DNA of 64,000 nt, from NCBI GenBank assembly GCA_964548025.1, contig CAZJRI010000002.1, positions 1 to 64,000 on the forward strand, written 5' to 3'. Position numbers and translations under genes: made by a program. Below the pieces are notes generated by a model that worked only from the letters and a program-made list of their open reading frames with translations, did not search any database and had not been told where the DNA came from. Below, in pieces: positions 7,684 through 16,633 of this stretch. Within the stretch, counting starts at the first letter, position 1, and each line of letters starts with the position of its first letter. Source of the DNA: JAHRVQ01 sp964548025 (lineage in GTDB: Bacteria > Pseudomonadota > Gammaproteobacteria > Pseudomonadales > Azotimanducaceae).

Positions 7684-10047
7684 GTGCCCGAAGCGCTTCT
7701 TTCCGGATTCCGGGTAATAGAGATTGGGCATCCGTATACCGAATATGCGGGTCTTGTGCTGGCTTCGCTGGGTGCAGAAGTTTTTCTTGTGGAACCACCG
7801 GAAGGAGCAGAGACTCGCCATCGTAATCCACGGGTTGCGGATTCAGGTAGTTCATTAAGGGGTAGCATTCCTTTTCTCGCCCGTAATATGAACAAGCAAA
7901 GTCTAGTGATTGATCCTGCTGATTCTGGTGACCTGGCGAAACTTACCAGACTATGTGAGCGTGCAAATGTGGTTCTGGATACAGATCGGTCTGTCTATCA
8001 TGAGACAATCGAAGCAGCCAAAACCTCGTCAACGGTAACTATCACTGACAAGAGAAATCTGGGGACATCCTCTATCGTAGGATTTGCAGCCAGCGGTGGT
8101 CAGGCGTCAAGTGGCTGGCCGCAGCAACCACCTTGTAATGCTCCCTCATGGATGGCGCTGGATGGCGTCGGCGTCTATGCCGCGGTACTGTCTGTGATAA
8201 CAGAAATTGGTCGTCGCCAGGGCGCAACCGATATTCACTACGAACTGCCTTTTGAAGAAACAATTATCTCCGCCATCACGCCCTGGACGAGAACGCTGCA
8301 TTCCTACGAGATGCAGGCAAATGGCCAGGGATCGATAACGGCAAGATTAGGTGAAACGGGATTCCCCACCTACAAGGCCAGCGACGGTTATGTTCGTGCC
8401 CTCGCAGCAACTCCTGGGCAGTGGCAGGCATTTGTTGAATTGATGGGCAATCCGGAGGAACTGGTAGACGGTCCCTGGGCTGAACCAGAATTTCGTGCAG
8501 AAAATATGGATGCGCTTTTTCTCATCTGCTCGCAATACACTGCTGATCGCACCATGCGAGAAATGTTTGAAGAGGGTCAGCAACTTGGTTTGACCATCAC
8601 CCCCGTCTACTCACTTGAGCAGTTCAGGGCTGATCCTCATGTCAAAGAGAGGGAATTGCTCGTCCCGGTTGTTGATCCTGAATTTGGAGAGATGGAACTG
8701 GTGCGACCGCCACATAGGATCCAGCCAGACCACTACTCGGTACCAATTAAACCGGCACCTGCGCTAGATGATTGCAGTGAAGAAGCACTGACCATCTTCG
8801 ATACGCCACTGCCTGTTTTTGAAACCCAGAAAGATTTCCAGATTTTGCAGCCACTCAATGGGCTACGCGTTCTGGAACTGGGCTTTGGCGCGGTTGTACC
8901 GGAAGCTGCCGAATTGTTAGCCGCATTTGGTGCGGATGTAATCAAACTCGAATCCCAGGTACACCCCGACTTCCTGCGGTTGACCGGCTTAGCTGGGTTT
9001 ATGGATGTGAATAACAGTCCGACCTTCAATCAACTCAACCTCGGTACGAAAAGTATTGCAGTTGACATGGTGCAGCCGGAAGGGAGAGAGCTTATCCACA
9101 GACTCGCGGAATCCAGCGATATGATAATGGATAACATGCGTGGAAAGATTGCTGAACGTTGGGGGCTTGACTACCCCGCTGCCAGAGAGTTGAGAGAAGA
9201 CGTTATTTACTTCTGCAGCCAGGGTTTGGGGCATGGACCTTATGCCGACTATCAGACCTATGGGCCTAATCTACAGACTTTTTCGGCACTCACCTCTCAA
9301 TGGGCACATCCGGATGATCCCCATCCGGTGGGCAGTACCCTCAATCATCCTGATCACGTTGCCGGAAAACAGGCACTGGTGACCCTGTTGGCTGCCTTGC
9401 TAAGGCGTGAAGAAGAAAACACTGGCTGTTTCGTTGAAGCAGCCCAATTTGAGACAGCCGCGTTCTTTATTGGCGATAGATTTCTGCAGCAGTACTTGTC
9501 CGGCAAGGATCCCACTCCCCTAGGCAACAGCAGTGTCGACCTGGCGCCACATGGATGTTATCCGTGTATTGGAGAAGATCGGTGGATAGTAATCGCTATT
9601 GAAAATGACAATCAGTGGACAAGACTCGCTGAAATTGTCGGTGAGGATTGGGTGACAGATGACAAATTTTCCCATAAGAATGAGAGACTCAAGCACGCAG
9701 AAGAAATAGATGAACATCTTTGCGTATGGACTGCTACATTTGAGGTTGATGAGTTGGAGAGCTTGTTGCGAGATGCTGGTTTGTCGGTATCAAGGGTAAT
9801 GACAGGTGATGATTTTGCTGCCGATGAAGAATTGAATCAGTCTGGTATTTTCCCCGCCATTTCTCACCCAACGGCTGGACTTAGACAGTATACCGGCACA
9901 CCCATGGTGCTAAAAGGCCTTGGGAGGCACCCCACAAGGCGTCCGCCGCTCTTAGGCGAACATACGGAAAGTGTGCTTTACGATATTCTGAAGATTTCGC
10001 CTGAAAGAATGGATTTTCTGCATATGAAGAAAATCATAGGATTCTAA
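7684..10047 (+). CDS. CaiB/BaiF family CoA-transferase, two fused domains
   Basis: About 787 residues with two type III CoA-transferase domains in tandem. The first starts LLSGFRVIEIGHPYTEYAGLVL; the second starts near residue 390 with LNGLRVLELGFGAVVPEAAELL, and carries SIAVDMVQPEGRELIHRLAESSDMIMDN and GPYADYQTYGPNLQTF. Normal family members are about 400 residues and dimerise as interlocked rings, so this is a covalent dimer. It should move CoA between carboxylic acids. In the second domain the position near the usual catalytic Asp reads EAAQFETA, a Glu-containing variant. GTG at 7684 is preferred because GGGGGG lies 5 bases upstream; a TTG at 7672 is the alternative. Confidence 0.85.
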   Translation: MPEALLSGFRVIEIGHPYTEYAGLVLASLGAEVFLVEPPEGAETRHRNPRVADSGSSLRGSIPFLARNMNKQSLVIDPADSGDLAKLTRLCERANVVLDTDRSVYHETIEAAKTSSTVTITDKRNLGTSSIVGFAASGGQASSGWPQQPPCNAPSWMALDGVGVYAAVLSVITEIGRRQGATDIHYELPFEETIISAITPWTRTLHSYEMQANGQGSITARLGETGFPTYKASDGYVRALAATPGQWQAFVELMGNPEELVDGPWAEPEFRAENMDALFLICSQYTADRTMREMFEEGQQLGLTITPVYSLEQFRADPHVKERELLVPVVDPEFGEMELVRPPHRIQPDHYSVPIKPAPALDDCSEEALTIFDTPLPVFETQKDFQILQPLNGLRVLELGFGAVVPEAAELLAAFGADVIKLESQVHPDFLRLTGLAGFMDVNNSPTFNQLNLGTKSIAVDMVQPEGRELIHRLAESSDMIMDNMRGKIAERWGLDYPAARELREDVIYFCSQGLGHGPYADYQTYGPNLQTFSALTSQWAHPDDPHPVGSTLNHPDHVAGKQALVTLLAALLRREEENTGCFVEAAQFETAAFFIGDRFLQQYLSGKDPTPLGNSSVDLAPHGCYPCIGEDRWIVIAIENDNQWTRLAEIVGEDWVTDDKFSHKNERLKHAEEIDEHLCVWTATFEVDELESLLRDAGLSVSRVMTGDDFAADEELNQSGIFPAISHPTAGLRQYTGTPMVLKGLGRHPTRRPPLLGEHTESVLYDILKISPERMDFLHMKKIIGF

Positions 10048-10082
10048 CTTAGTGACGCCAAGCTCCGGGATACTCGCGACAA

Positions 10083-10475
10083 TCACATCACAGACAGGGC
10101 CAGTATCCAGAAACTCATCCCTGCCCCCACCATAAAACAAAGCATGCGTACAATGCCGTATCCGGCAATATATATAACGCCATGCAGAACCCTGGCGACA
10201 ACCCAGATTATCGCAGCAGTTGACCAATAACCTTCCGGGTCAAGGCCCGCGATAAAGGCGGCCAGATTTGCGATTCCAAAAAGCGTAAGCGCTTCCCAGG
10301 CATTGGTCTGAGCGGCGAAAGCTCTTGCTGCACTGCCAGTCAGTTGCTCATTTTTTGCTCTTGGTTCATTGATATCCAGATCATCAATCTGCTTCATTTT
10401 TAGAGGCAGGGATGTAAAGTGCCATACATAGGGGAGCAGCGCGCCAATTAAGAGGGACCAAAGTGGTATTGTCAT
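10083..10475 (-). CDS. MAPEG-family membrane protein
   Basis: A 130-residue protein with four hydrophobic helices. Residues RAFAAQTNAWEALTLFGIANLAAFIAG match the MAPEG helix that carries the Arg...Asn...Glu pattern seen in microsomal glutathione transferases and relatives. Bacterial members are inner-membrane proteins linked to glutathione-dependent detoxification, mostly without a proven substrate. The ATG at 10475 is used because GGAG lies 7 bases upstream; a 19-residue longer frame has no site. It converges on the CoA-transferase with a 35-base gap. Confidence 0.85.
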   Translation of the reverse strand: MTIPLWSLLIGALLPYVWHFTSLPLKMKQIDDLDINEPRAKNEQLTGSAARAFAAQTNAWEALTLFGIANLAAFIAGLDPEGYWSTAAIIWVVARVLHGVIYIAGYGIVRMLCFMVGAGMSFWILALSVM

Positions 10476-10600
10476 TATTATCTCCGGCTTGAAAGGGTCC
10501 GGGTATCGTAGCACTGCTAGGGCTACGTACAAAGGATCTGCTTGTCAGCCTATTTTTCATCGTTAGTTTGTTTTTGTGGATTAACCGCAAGGAGCACGCC

Positions 10601-11530
10601 ATGATAGGGACATTAATCGTTGATGGAGCCATGCTGATGATCCCCGGAATTCGACAAATATGCTGCTCGATACTGTGTTTTCTAGTCGTGACGGCAGCAG
10701 CCGAAGAAGCAGCATCACCCATGCAGGTTGATCATCTGAATCTGGTCTATTCGGTAACTGATGCAGATGCTGTGCATGAATTCTATGGCGACATTCTTGG
10801 CCTCGAGCGAATTGCAGATATCAAGTTCCCGGATGGCGTGTACATGATCCGTTATATGGGTGGCTCAACAGAATTGAAATTCATTGTTACAGGTAAGGAT
10901 CTGCCCAAGATGTCGGGAGGGGCGGGTGACGCAAGGGGCATAAGATTGATGGCGCTCCTGCTGCCGTTGAAAAAACAGGAAGGGATTCTGAAAAGGCTGG
11001 AAGAATCACGCTATGAGTCACCTGTGATGACAATTCGTAGAACTGAAGCGGGAAAATTCCGCTATGCCTTCGGCATGATCTATGACGGTGATGGCAATCA
11101 GGTTGAAATTGTCTTCCTGGATGATACGACTCCCGCTGAGGTGTTCCAGCAGGTACAGGTTGGACTTTCGGTGTCGGATCATGCGCCGATGGATCATTTT
11201 CTAACCAATGTGCTTATGTACAAACCTGTTGTCACCAATGATCGAATTCATCGATATGAGATGGGTCAGTCACAGATTAAGTTCTGGGAAGTGCCCGCCG
11301 AATTGCCTTCCATGACAGGTGGTCCATTTGATAAAACCGGTATGAACCTCGTTCAGGCAATCGTGCCTGATGTAGAAGCAGTACGAACTGCTGTGCTGGC
11401 CCGGGGTGGTAAGATTCACACGGAACCCTTTCCACTTGGCACATTGGCAACAATAATGTTCGTTGAAGGTCCGGACGGCATACTCTTCGAATTCGCCGGA
11501 CCCTTACTGCATAGATTCAAGAAACAGTGA
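10601..11530 (+). CDS. Exported two-domain VOC protein
   Basis: About 309 residues. The N-terminus contains a hydrophobic segment, ICCSILCFLVVTAAAEEAAS, that looks like a signal peptide, followed by two vicinal-oxygen-chelate domains (VDHLNLVYSV... and VQVGLSVSDHAPMDHF...). The first ends NQVEIVFLD and the second GILFEFAGP. Such pairs form one metal-binding bowl. An exported glyoxalase-fold protein is unusual, since most act in the cytoplasm; the role is unknown. AAGGAG precedes the ATG at 10601; an ATG at 10631 preceded by GGAG would give a tighter signal peptide. It converges on the next SDR. Confidence 0.75.
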   Translation: MIGTLIVDGAMLMIPGIRQICCSILCFLVVTAAAEEAASPMQVDHLNLVYSVTDADAVHEFYGDILGLERIADIKFPDGVYMIRYMGGSTELKFIVTGKDLPKMSGGAGDARGIRLMALLLPLKKQEGILKRLEESRYESPVMTIRRTEAGKFRYAFGMIYDGDGNQVEIVFLDDTTPAEVFQQVQVGLSVSDHAPMDHFLTNVLMYKPVVTNDRIHRYEMGQSQIKFWEVPAELPSMTGGPFDKTGMNLVQAIVPDVEAVRTAVLARGGKIHTEPFPLGTLATIMFVEGPDGILFEFAGPLLHRFKKQ

Positions 11531-11583
11531 TCAGGCTGCAACTGGCGCTTGAGACCGATATTGCTGCCGGAATAGGAGAATCG

Positions 11584-12393
11584 TTAGCGCAGCGTAATCC
11601 CGCCATCGACTGAAACCACCTGCCCCGTGATCATGCGCGCTTCATCTGAGCTGTAAAAGACGGCAAGATTGCCGATATCTTCCGGTGTCTGTTCACCACC
11701 AAGTGGCGTTATGCTTTCAACGACACCCTCGAAAATCTGCCGCTGTGAGAGATTGGCCAGTTCCTGCTGGCTTTCTTTCATTCTTGCAGTCAGCAGTTCC
11801 CACGCTCGCGTCCATAGCAATCCTGGGCAGATGCAGTTAACTCTTATCTTCCGGGGAGCGAGTTGGAGCGCCAGGGTTTTTGTCAGGTGTACAACACCGG
11901 CCTTTGCAGCGCCATAGGCAGGTAGTTGGGTACTTGGCCCCAGTGCTGCAATTGAAGCTATATTTATAATTGACCCGCCGTCATTAATCTTTGATGCGGC
12001 TGCATTTGATGAAGAAAACGCGGTGCGCAGGTTGTAGCGAAGCTGCTCATCCCAGGATTCATCACTCATGGCGATCAAGGCGTCGCTATCTGAAAACTCC
12101 TGGTATTCGATCTTTGGGCCACCAACGCCTGCGTTGTTAACGAGGATATCCAGTTTGCCATTGAGTGCCTCTGCAACCTCGTCGATGGCCCTTTTCATAT
12201 CGTTCTGATCTGAAGCATCTGCGACCAGACCGATTGCTTCCGTGTCAAGGGATGCCGCGGTCTTGTCAACCAGAGATTGTTCCAGATCTGTTATCGCGAC
12301 TTTCGCACCCTTTGCAGCGAAACATCTGGCTATGCCTTCACCTATTCCCCTCGCTGCCCCGGTTATCAGCACGACTTTGTTTTCAAGACTCAT
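11584..12393 (-). CDS. SDR-family oxidoreductase
   Basis: A 269-residue classical short-chain dehydrogenase. TGAARGIG binds the NAD(P) cofactor, NNAG follows, NIASIA holds the catalytic Ser and YGAAKAG the Tyr and Lys; the C-terminus MITGQVVSVDGG is typical. An insertion around residues 95-115 (IEYQEFSDSDALIAMSDE) lengthens the loop after NNAG. It oxidises or reduces an unidentified alcohol/ketone. GAGGGGAG lies directly upstream of the ATG. It is divergent from the large DUF5916 gene across a 199-base spacer. Confidence 0.9.
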   Translation of the reverse strand: MSLENKVVLITGAARGIGEGIARCFAAKGAKVAITDLEQSLVDKTAASLDTEAIGLVADASDQNDMKRAIDEVAEALNGKLDILVNNAGVGGPKIEYQEFSDSDALIAMSDESWDEQLRYNLRTAFSSSNAAASKINDGGSIINIASIAALGPSTQLPAYGAAKAGVVHLTKTLALQLAPRKIRVNCICPGLLWTRAWELLTARMKESQQELANLSQRQIFEGVVESITPLGGEQTPEDIGNLAVFYSSDEARMITGQVVSVDGGITLR

Positions 12394-12503
12394 TGTTTCT
12401 CCCCTCTAAGGTGGTTATGTAATTGATCACTGGAGCAGGGACAATGTCGGGCTATTGTATCTTCTTTGAAATAAGGCGCACAGAGAAGGCATTTAGATAT
12501 TAC

Positions 12504-12532
12504 TCATGATGATTTGAAGGAATTCATCATGA
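12504..12532. promoter_or_regulatory. Perfect 9-bp inverted repeat in a divergent spacer
   Basis: TCATGATGA at 12504-12512 and TCATCATGA at 12524-12532 are exact reverse complements separated by 11 bases. They lie between the divergent SDR and the DUF5916 gene. The position and spacing suit a dimeric regulator operator; a hairpin in the leader of the downstream gene is the alternative. Confidence 0.4.
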
Positions 12533-12592
12533 TCTGTCACCAGGCAAACATATAGCATCAAATCAGCCTGATGAATTTATCAAGATTTACTG

Positions 12593-15538
12593 ATGCAAAT
12601 CATGAAAAAAGGTGACTACCTTGGTATGGTATTGGTCACAGTATTGGGTTTTATTTTTGCGATGAGTCGAATTTTTATCCGAGTTTTTGTCCGAATTTCT
12701 GTAATAGTGCCGGTACTACTGCTCCAACTGGGATTGCCTGCAGCCGTCCACGGACAGGAGCGAAATGTTGTTTCTATTGTGCTTGCTAGTTTCAGCAGTC
12801 GCCAAAATGCAGAAAGCGCTGTAGCCCAGTATGAGCGCAAACTCGGTACACCGGTATCTGGCGACCCGCTTTTGATAAACGAGGTGCAGGTCAAGGCAAA
12901 AACCTGGTACCGCGTACTTACACAACCGACAGCCAATCTCAGATGGGCTGATCAAACCCTGGCTTCTCTCAAGACCGGGGCTGCCCCGGGAGCCTGGTTG
13001 CTACGGGCAACTGAACACGTGCCGGATGGTCAACAAGTGTCGGTCAGCGCACCACAAAGGCTGGCGGCACCTGCAAATGACGAGACTCCGTTGTTCGACG
13101 TTTCGAAAGATCGGGCGACGCAGGTTGCCGGAATAAAATCCTCCGGTTTCGGAAAAACAGCGCCGTCAGAAACCATCAGGGTTAAAACTCCCACCGAAAC
13201 CGTTTCACTACCCCTTAAGAGCGGTCAGATAACGCTGGATGGCAAACTTGATGAATCTGCCTGGGCCGATACCCCCGTATTCGACAAGTTATATATTCTT
13301 GATCCGGATACGTTGGGTGAGCCCAGATATCGCACTGAAGTAAAAATTTTCTATACAGATGAAGGGCTTTACGTTGGCACCAAGAATGAGCAACCGGTGG
13401 ATACACTGTTGCCCAGGCTTTCTTCAAGAGATAAGTATATAAATCGAGATGGCGTCGCGTTCACGCTGGACACGTCAGGTGAAGGTTTGTATGGCCTCTG
13501 GTTTGAAATCAATCTCGGTGGTTCGCTGGTCGATGGGGTTGTACTGCCGGAAAAACAATACAGCACAGAATGGGATGGACCCTGGAGAGGGGAATCTGCC
13601 GTTACCGAGAATGGTTACAGTACCGAGATGTTCCTGCCCTGGTCGATGATGGCGATGCCTGACAAGGTTGGCGATCGTGCGATGGGTATCTATTTTTCAA
13701 GAAAGGTTGCCCATATTGATGAACGCTGGGGTTATCCTGCGTTGCCGATGACAGGATCAAAAATGATGTCGGCACTTCAACCTGTTGAGATGAAAGATGT
13801 AGAGCCGAGGCAACAGTTTGCGGTTTTCCCTTTTGCAGCAAGTTCCTATGACAATATTGAGGATGATACTAATTATCGGGTTGGTGCAGACATATTCTGG
13901 CGCCCGAATACAAATTTACAATTGACCGCGACGCTTAACCCTGATTTTGGCGCGGTGGAATCTGACGATGTTGTTGTCAACCTGACAGCAACCGAGACCT
14001 TTTTTCCGGAAAAACGATTGTTCTTCCTGGAGGGAGGGGAGATTTTCACCACAACGCCACGGTCCAGACCTTTTAGCCCCGGCAGTGGCAATTTCTCATC
14101 TGGCGCAAGGCGTTCCAAGTCAAGTTTTCAGCCGGAACCCACCACGCTGGTGAACACCCGCCGAATAGGTGGTCCGGCGGTTGATCCGGAAGTTGATGGG
14201 GTGACGATCCCCGACGTTCAACTCGGTTCCCCAACCGAACTGATGGGTGCTGTGAAGGTAACGGGTCAACAAGGGGCATTCCGTTATGGCGTGCTTGGGG
14301 CCGCCGAAGAAGATACCCGGTTTAAAGGAACTGACGATATCACCGGAGAACGGGTGCTGGTTGAGCAGACAGGACGTGATTTCGGCATTCTGCGTTTCCT
14401 TTATGAAAATGTGAACAAGGGTCGAAAGTCCATCGGCTGGATGTCAACGATGGTCGGGCATGAAAGCCAGGATGCTTATGTTCATGGCGTCGATTTACAC
14501 GCGCAGAGCCAGAATCGTCAGTGGAACTGGGATGCCCAGTTTATGCATAGTGATGTGGGTGACGAAAAGGGATATGGCGGATTTTGGGACCTGTCCTATA
14601 TACCCAAGCGCGGCGTCCGCCATCAATTGTCATTCGACTATCTCGATGAAAATCTCGATATCAGAGATCTGGGTTTCATCCGACGGGTTGATACCATCAG
14701 TCTCCGCTACATGATGAATATAACGAAGTCTGACCTCAAGAAACTCCGGAGTCTTTCCAATTCGGTCATCATGTCGCAGGAATATAATACCGAGGGCAGG
14801 GTTACCCGCAGTGGTCTGTTCTGGCGGTCTACCTACACATTCTTTAACCGTTCAGCCATCAATACCCAGTTTGCCTTCTTCCCCAAGCGTTGGGACGATC
14901 TCAATAGTGAGGGAAATGGTTCCTACAAAATGGGTGAACGCGTCGTTGCTGAAGTCGGCTTCGGTACTGATTCAAGCAAGAAGCTTAGCTTGAGTCTGAC
15001 AGGCAGTGTGCAGAAGGAGGAAATTGAAGGCTGGAATTATGATGTTAAATCAGGCATCACCTTTAAACCGAATGATCGCTTCTCATTCGACCTGGATATT
15101 AATTACCGTGAAAGGGACGGCTGGGTGGTCCACAGAGCCGGGCGCAATTTTACCGGCTATGAGGCGACATTCTGGGAGCCGCAGATTTCCATGGATATGT
15201 TCCTTACTGCAAAACAGCAACTTCGTTTTACGATGCAGTGGATTGGTATTAAGGCCTATGATGAACAGTTCTACCAAATTCCGATTGGCGACGGCCCGTT
15301 TGAAGAGAGAGTAAGAGCGCCTGATGCTGTCAGCGAAGACTTCTCGATTAGTCGAATCACCACTCAATTCCGCTATCGTTGGGAGATCGCCCCCTTATCT
15401 GATCTGTTTGTCGTCTATACGCGGGGTAGTAATCTGGTGGTGCAGAGAGATGAGTTTGGTGATCTGTTTCACGATGCGCTCACTGATCCCATCATCGACT
15501 TCTTTGTGGTCAAACTACGCTATCGATTCGGTAACTGA
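12593..15538 (+). CDS. SPOR/CBM9/DUF5916 outer-membrane protein
   Basis: A 981-residue exported protein. A hydrophobic segment ending AAVHGQE is a signal peptide. Residues about 60-145 resemble a SPOR-type repeat domain (VSIVLASFSSRQNAESAV, TWYRVLTQP). Residues about 205-380 are a CBM9-like beta-sandwich (ITLDGKLDESAWADTP). Residues about 400-981 form a DUF5916-type beta-barrel with alternating aromatic strands, ending VVKLRYRFGN. DUF5916 proteins usually sit in the outer membrane; joining one to a SPOR-like domain suggests contact with denuded peptidoglycan or glycan. No function is proven. ATG 12593 or 12602 both lack a strong ribosome site. A 9-bp inverted repeat lies about 60 bases upstream. 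Confidence 0.8.
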   Translation: MQIMKKGDYLGMVLVTVLGFIFAMSRIFIRVFVRISVIVPVLLLQLGLPAAVHGQERNVVSIVLASFSSRQNAESAVAQYERKLGTPVSGDPLLINEVQVKAKTWYRVLTQPTANLRWADQTLASLKTGAAPGAWLLRATEHVPDGQQVSVSAPQRLAAPANDETPLFDVSKDRATQVAGIKSSGFGKTAPSETIRVKTPTETVSLPLKSGQITLDGKLDESAWADTPVFDKLYILDPDTLGEPRYRTEVKIFYTDEGLYVGTKNEQPVDTLLPRLSSRDKYINRDGVAFTLDTSGEGLYGLWFEINLGGSLVDGVVLPEKQYSTEWDGPWRGESAVTENGYSTEMFLPWSMMAMPDKVGDRAMGIYFSRKVAHIDERWGYPALPMTGSKMMSALQPVEMKDVEPRQQFAVFPFAASSYDNIEDDTNYRVGADIFWRPNTNLQLTATLNPDFGAVESDDVVVNLTATETFFPEKRLFFLEGGEIFTTTPRSRPFSPGSGNFSSGARRSKSSFQPEPTTLVNTRRIGGPAVDPEVDGVTIPDVQLGSPTELMGAVKVTGQQGAFRYGVLGAAEEDTRFKGTDDITGERVLVEQTGRDFGILRFLYENVNKGRKSIGWMSTMVGHESQDAYVHGVDLHAQSQNRQWNWDAQFMHSDVGDEKGYGGFWDLSYIPKRGVRHQLSFDYLDENLDIRDLGFIRRVDTISLRYMMNITKSDLKKLRSLSNSVIMSQEYNTEGRVTRSGLFWRSTYTFFNRSAINTQFAFFPKRWDDLNSEGNGSYKMGERVVAEVGFGTDSSKKLSLSLTGSVQKEEIEGWNYDVKSGITFKPNDRFSFDLDINYRERDGWVVHRAGRNFTGYEATFWEPQISMDMFLTAKQQLRFTMQWIGIKAYDEQFYQIPIGDGPFEERVRAPDAVSEDFSISRITTQFRYRWEIAPLSDLFVVYTRGSNLVVQRDEFGDLFHDALTDPIIDFFVVKLRYRFGN

Positions 15539-15597
15539 TCGCTAGTCAAACGCCGGATGCTTTCCAGTTTGGTATCACAACCGGATATTTAATCCTG

Positions 15598-15639
15598 CTT
15601 ACCGCTAGCATGGGTGAACTCCTTAAGTAAGTGCCATTC
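15598..15639 (-). repeat. Interspersed repeat, copy 2 (inverted)
   Basis: On the minus strand this reads GAATGGCACTTACTT...ATGCTAGCGGTAAG and differs from copy 1 (6882-6923) by one base in 42. It sits between the convergent DUF5916 and SDR genes and ends 3 bases from the SDR stop codon. Confidence 0.8.
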
Positions 15640-15642
15640 CCC

Positions 15643-16467
15643 TCAGACCCCATATCCCCCATCAACACTTATAACCTGCCCCGTAATACCCTTCGATTCT
15701 GGCGCAGCTAACAATGCCGCCATGGGGCCAAGTTCCTCAGGCTCGAGTATTCGCTTCTGCAGATTCTCTGATTCTATACTCGCACGGACCGTTTCAACAT
15801 CCAGTTTCATCATTGCCGCCATCCGGTCCAGATCGACCATCTGGGTATTGGTCCAACCGGGGCAGAGACAGTTTACGGTTACGCCATTGTGCGCAACCCG
15901 TGCCGCCATGGCCCGGGTCAGGCCAATCAATCCGTGTTTTGCTGCTGTATAGGAGAGATCTCCACCAGAGCGCTTCGCATATCCAGAACCGATATTGATA
16001 ATTCGTCCGTAATTCTTCTCAAGCATGGCAGGCAGAACCGCCTGACTGGCCCTGTAGGCTGAGAAAAGATTGAGATCGACATTGGTTGCGAATGCGAGTG
16101 CATCAATCTCTGAGGCAGACAGATCTTCATTCTGTGCTGGCGGCAGCACGCCACCGGCATTGTTGACGAGGATATCTACCGATCCAAGTCCCGCCTCGAT
16201 TTGCTGTACGCATGCGAGGGTATCTTCCAATGACATAGCATCTGCTTTTACGGCTATCGCTTTTGCCCCGATTGATTCAATTTCCTCGATAACGTTTTGC
16301 AGTTCAGAAGGTGTTCTTGAACTGACAGCGATTTGCGCATCGTCTTCAGCCATTCGAAGTGCAATTGCACGGCCTATACCTCGTCCGCCTCCGGTGATCC
16401 ACGCGACTTTACCTGATAGTCTTGCCATTACTTCGTATCCTTGCTGATTCAATAGATGATCATTCAT
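15643..16467 (-). CDS. SDR-family oxidoreductase
   Basis: A 274-residue classical SDR with TGGGRGIG, NNAGG, a Ser in INIGSGYA, and YTAAKHG, ending GITGQVISVDGGYGV. The ATG at 16467 has AAAGGAG upstream, giving 13 residues before the MARLSGKVAW core. The substrate is unknown. It is transcribed divergently from the PhyH dioxygenase with a 166-base spacer, and the two may share control. Repeat copy 2 begins directly after its stop. Confidence 0.9.
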   Translation of the reverse strand: MNDHLLNQQGYEVMARLSGKVAWITGGGRGIGRAIALRMAEDDAQIAVSSRTPSELQNVIEEIESIGAKAIAVKADAMSLEDTLACVQQIEAGLGSVDILVNNAGGVLPPAQNEDLSASEIDALAFATNVDLNLFSAYRASQAVLPAMLEKNYGRIINIGSGYAKRSGGDLSYTAAKHGLIGLTRAMAARVAHNGVTVNCLCPGWTNTQMVDLDRMAAMMKLDVETVRASIESENLQKRILEPEELGPMAALLAAPESKGITGQVISVDGGYGV

Positions 16468-16633
16468 GGTACTCCTTTAGTCTTGATGGATCAGTTCCGA
16501 TTTAAGAAACACACTGGAAATAAGCTGGCTCCTGATACCAAAAAGTGATTTAGTGACGTTCTGCTAAAACCCGGTGATTATCCTTCCGCTTTGGGATACG
16601 ACCTGCCAGAAACAGCTATAGGGAGTCAGTAAT

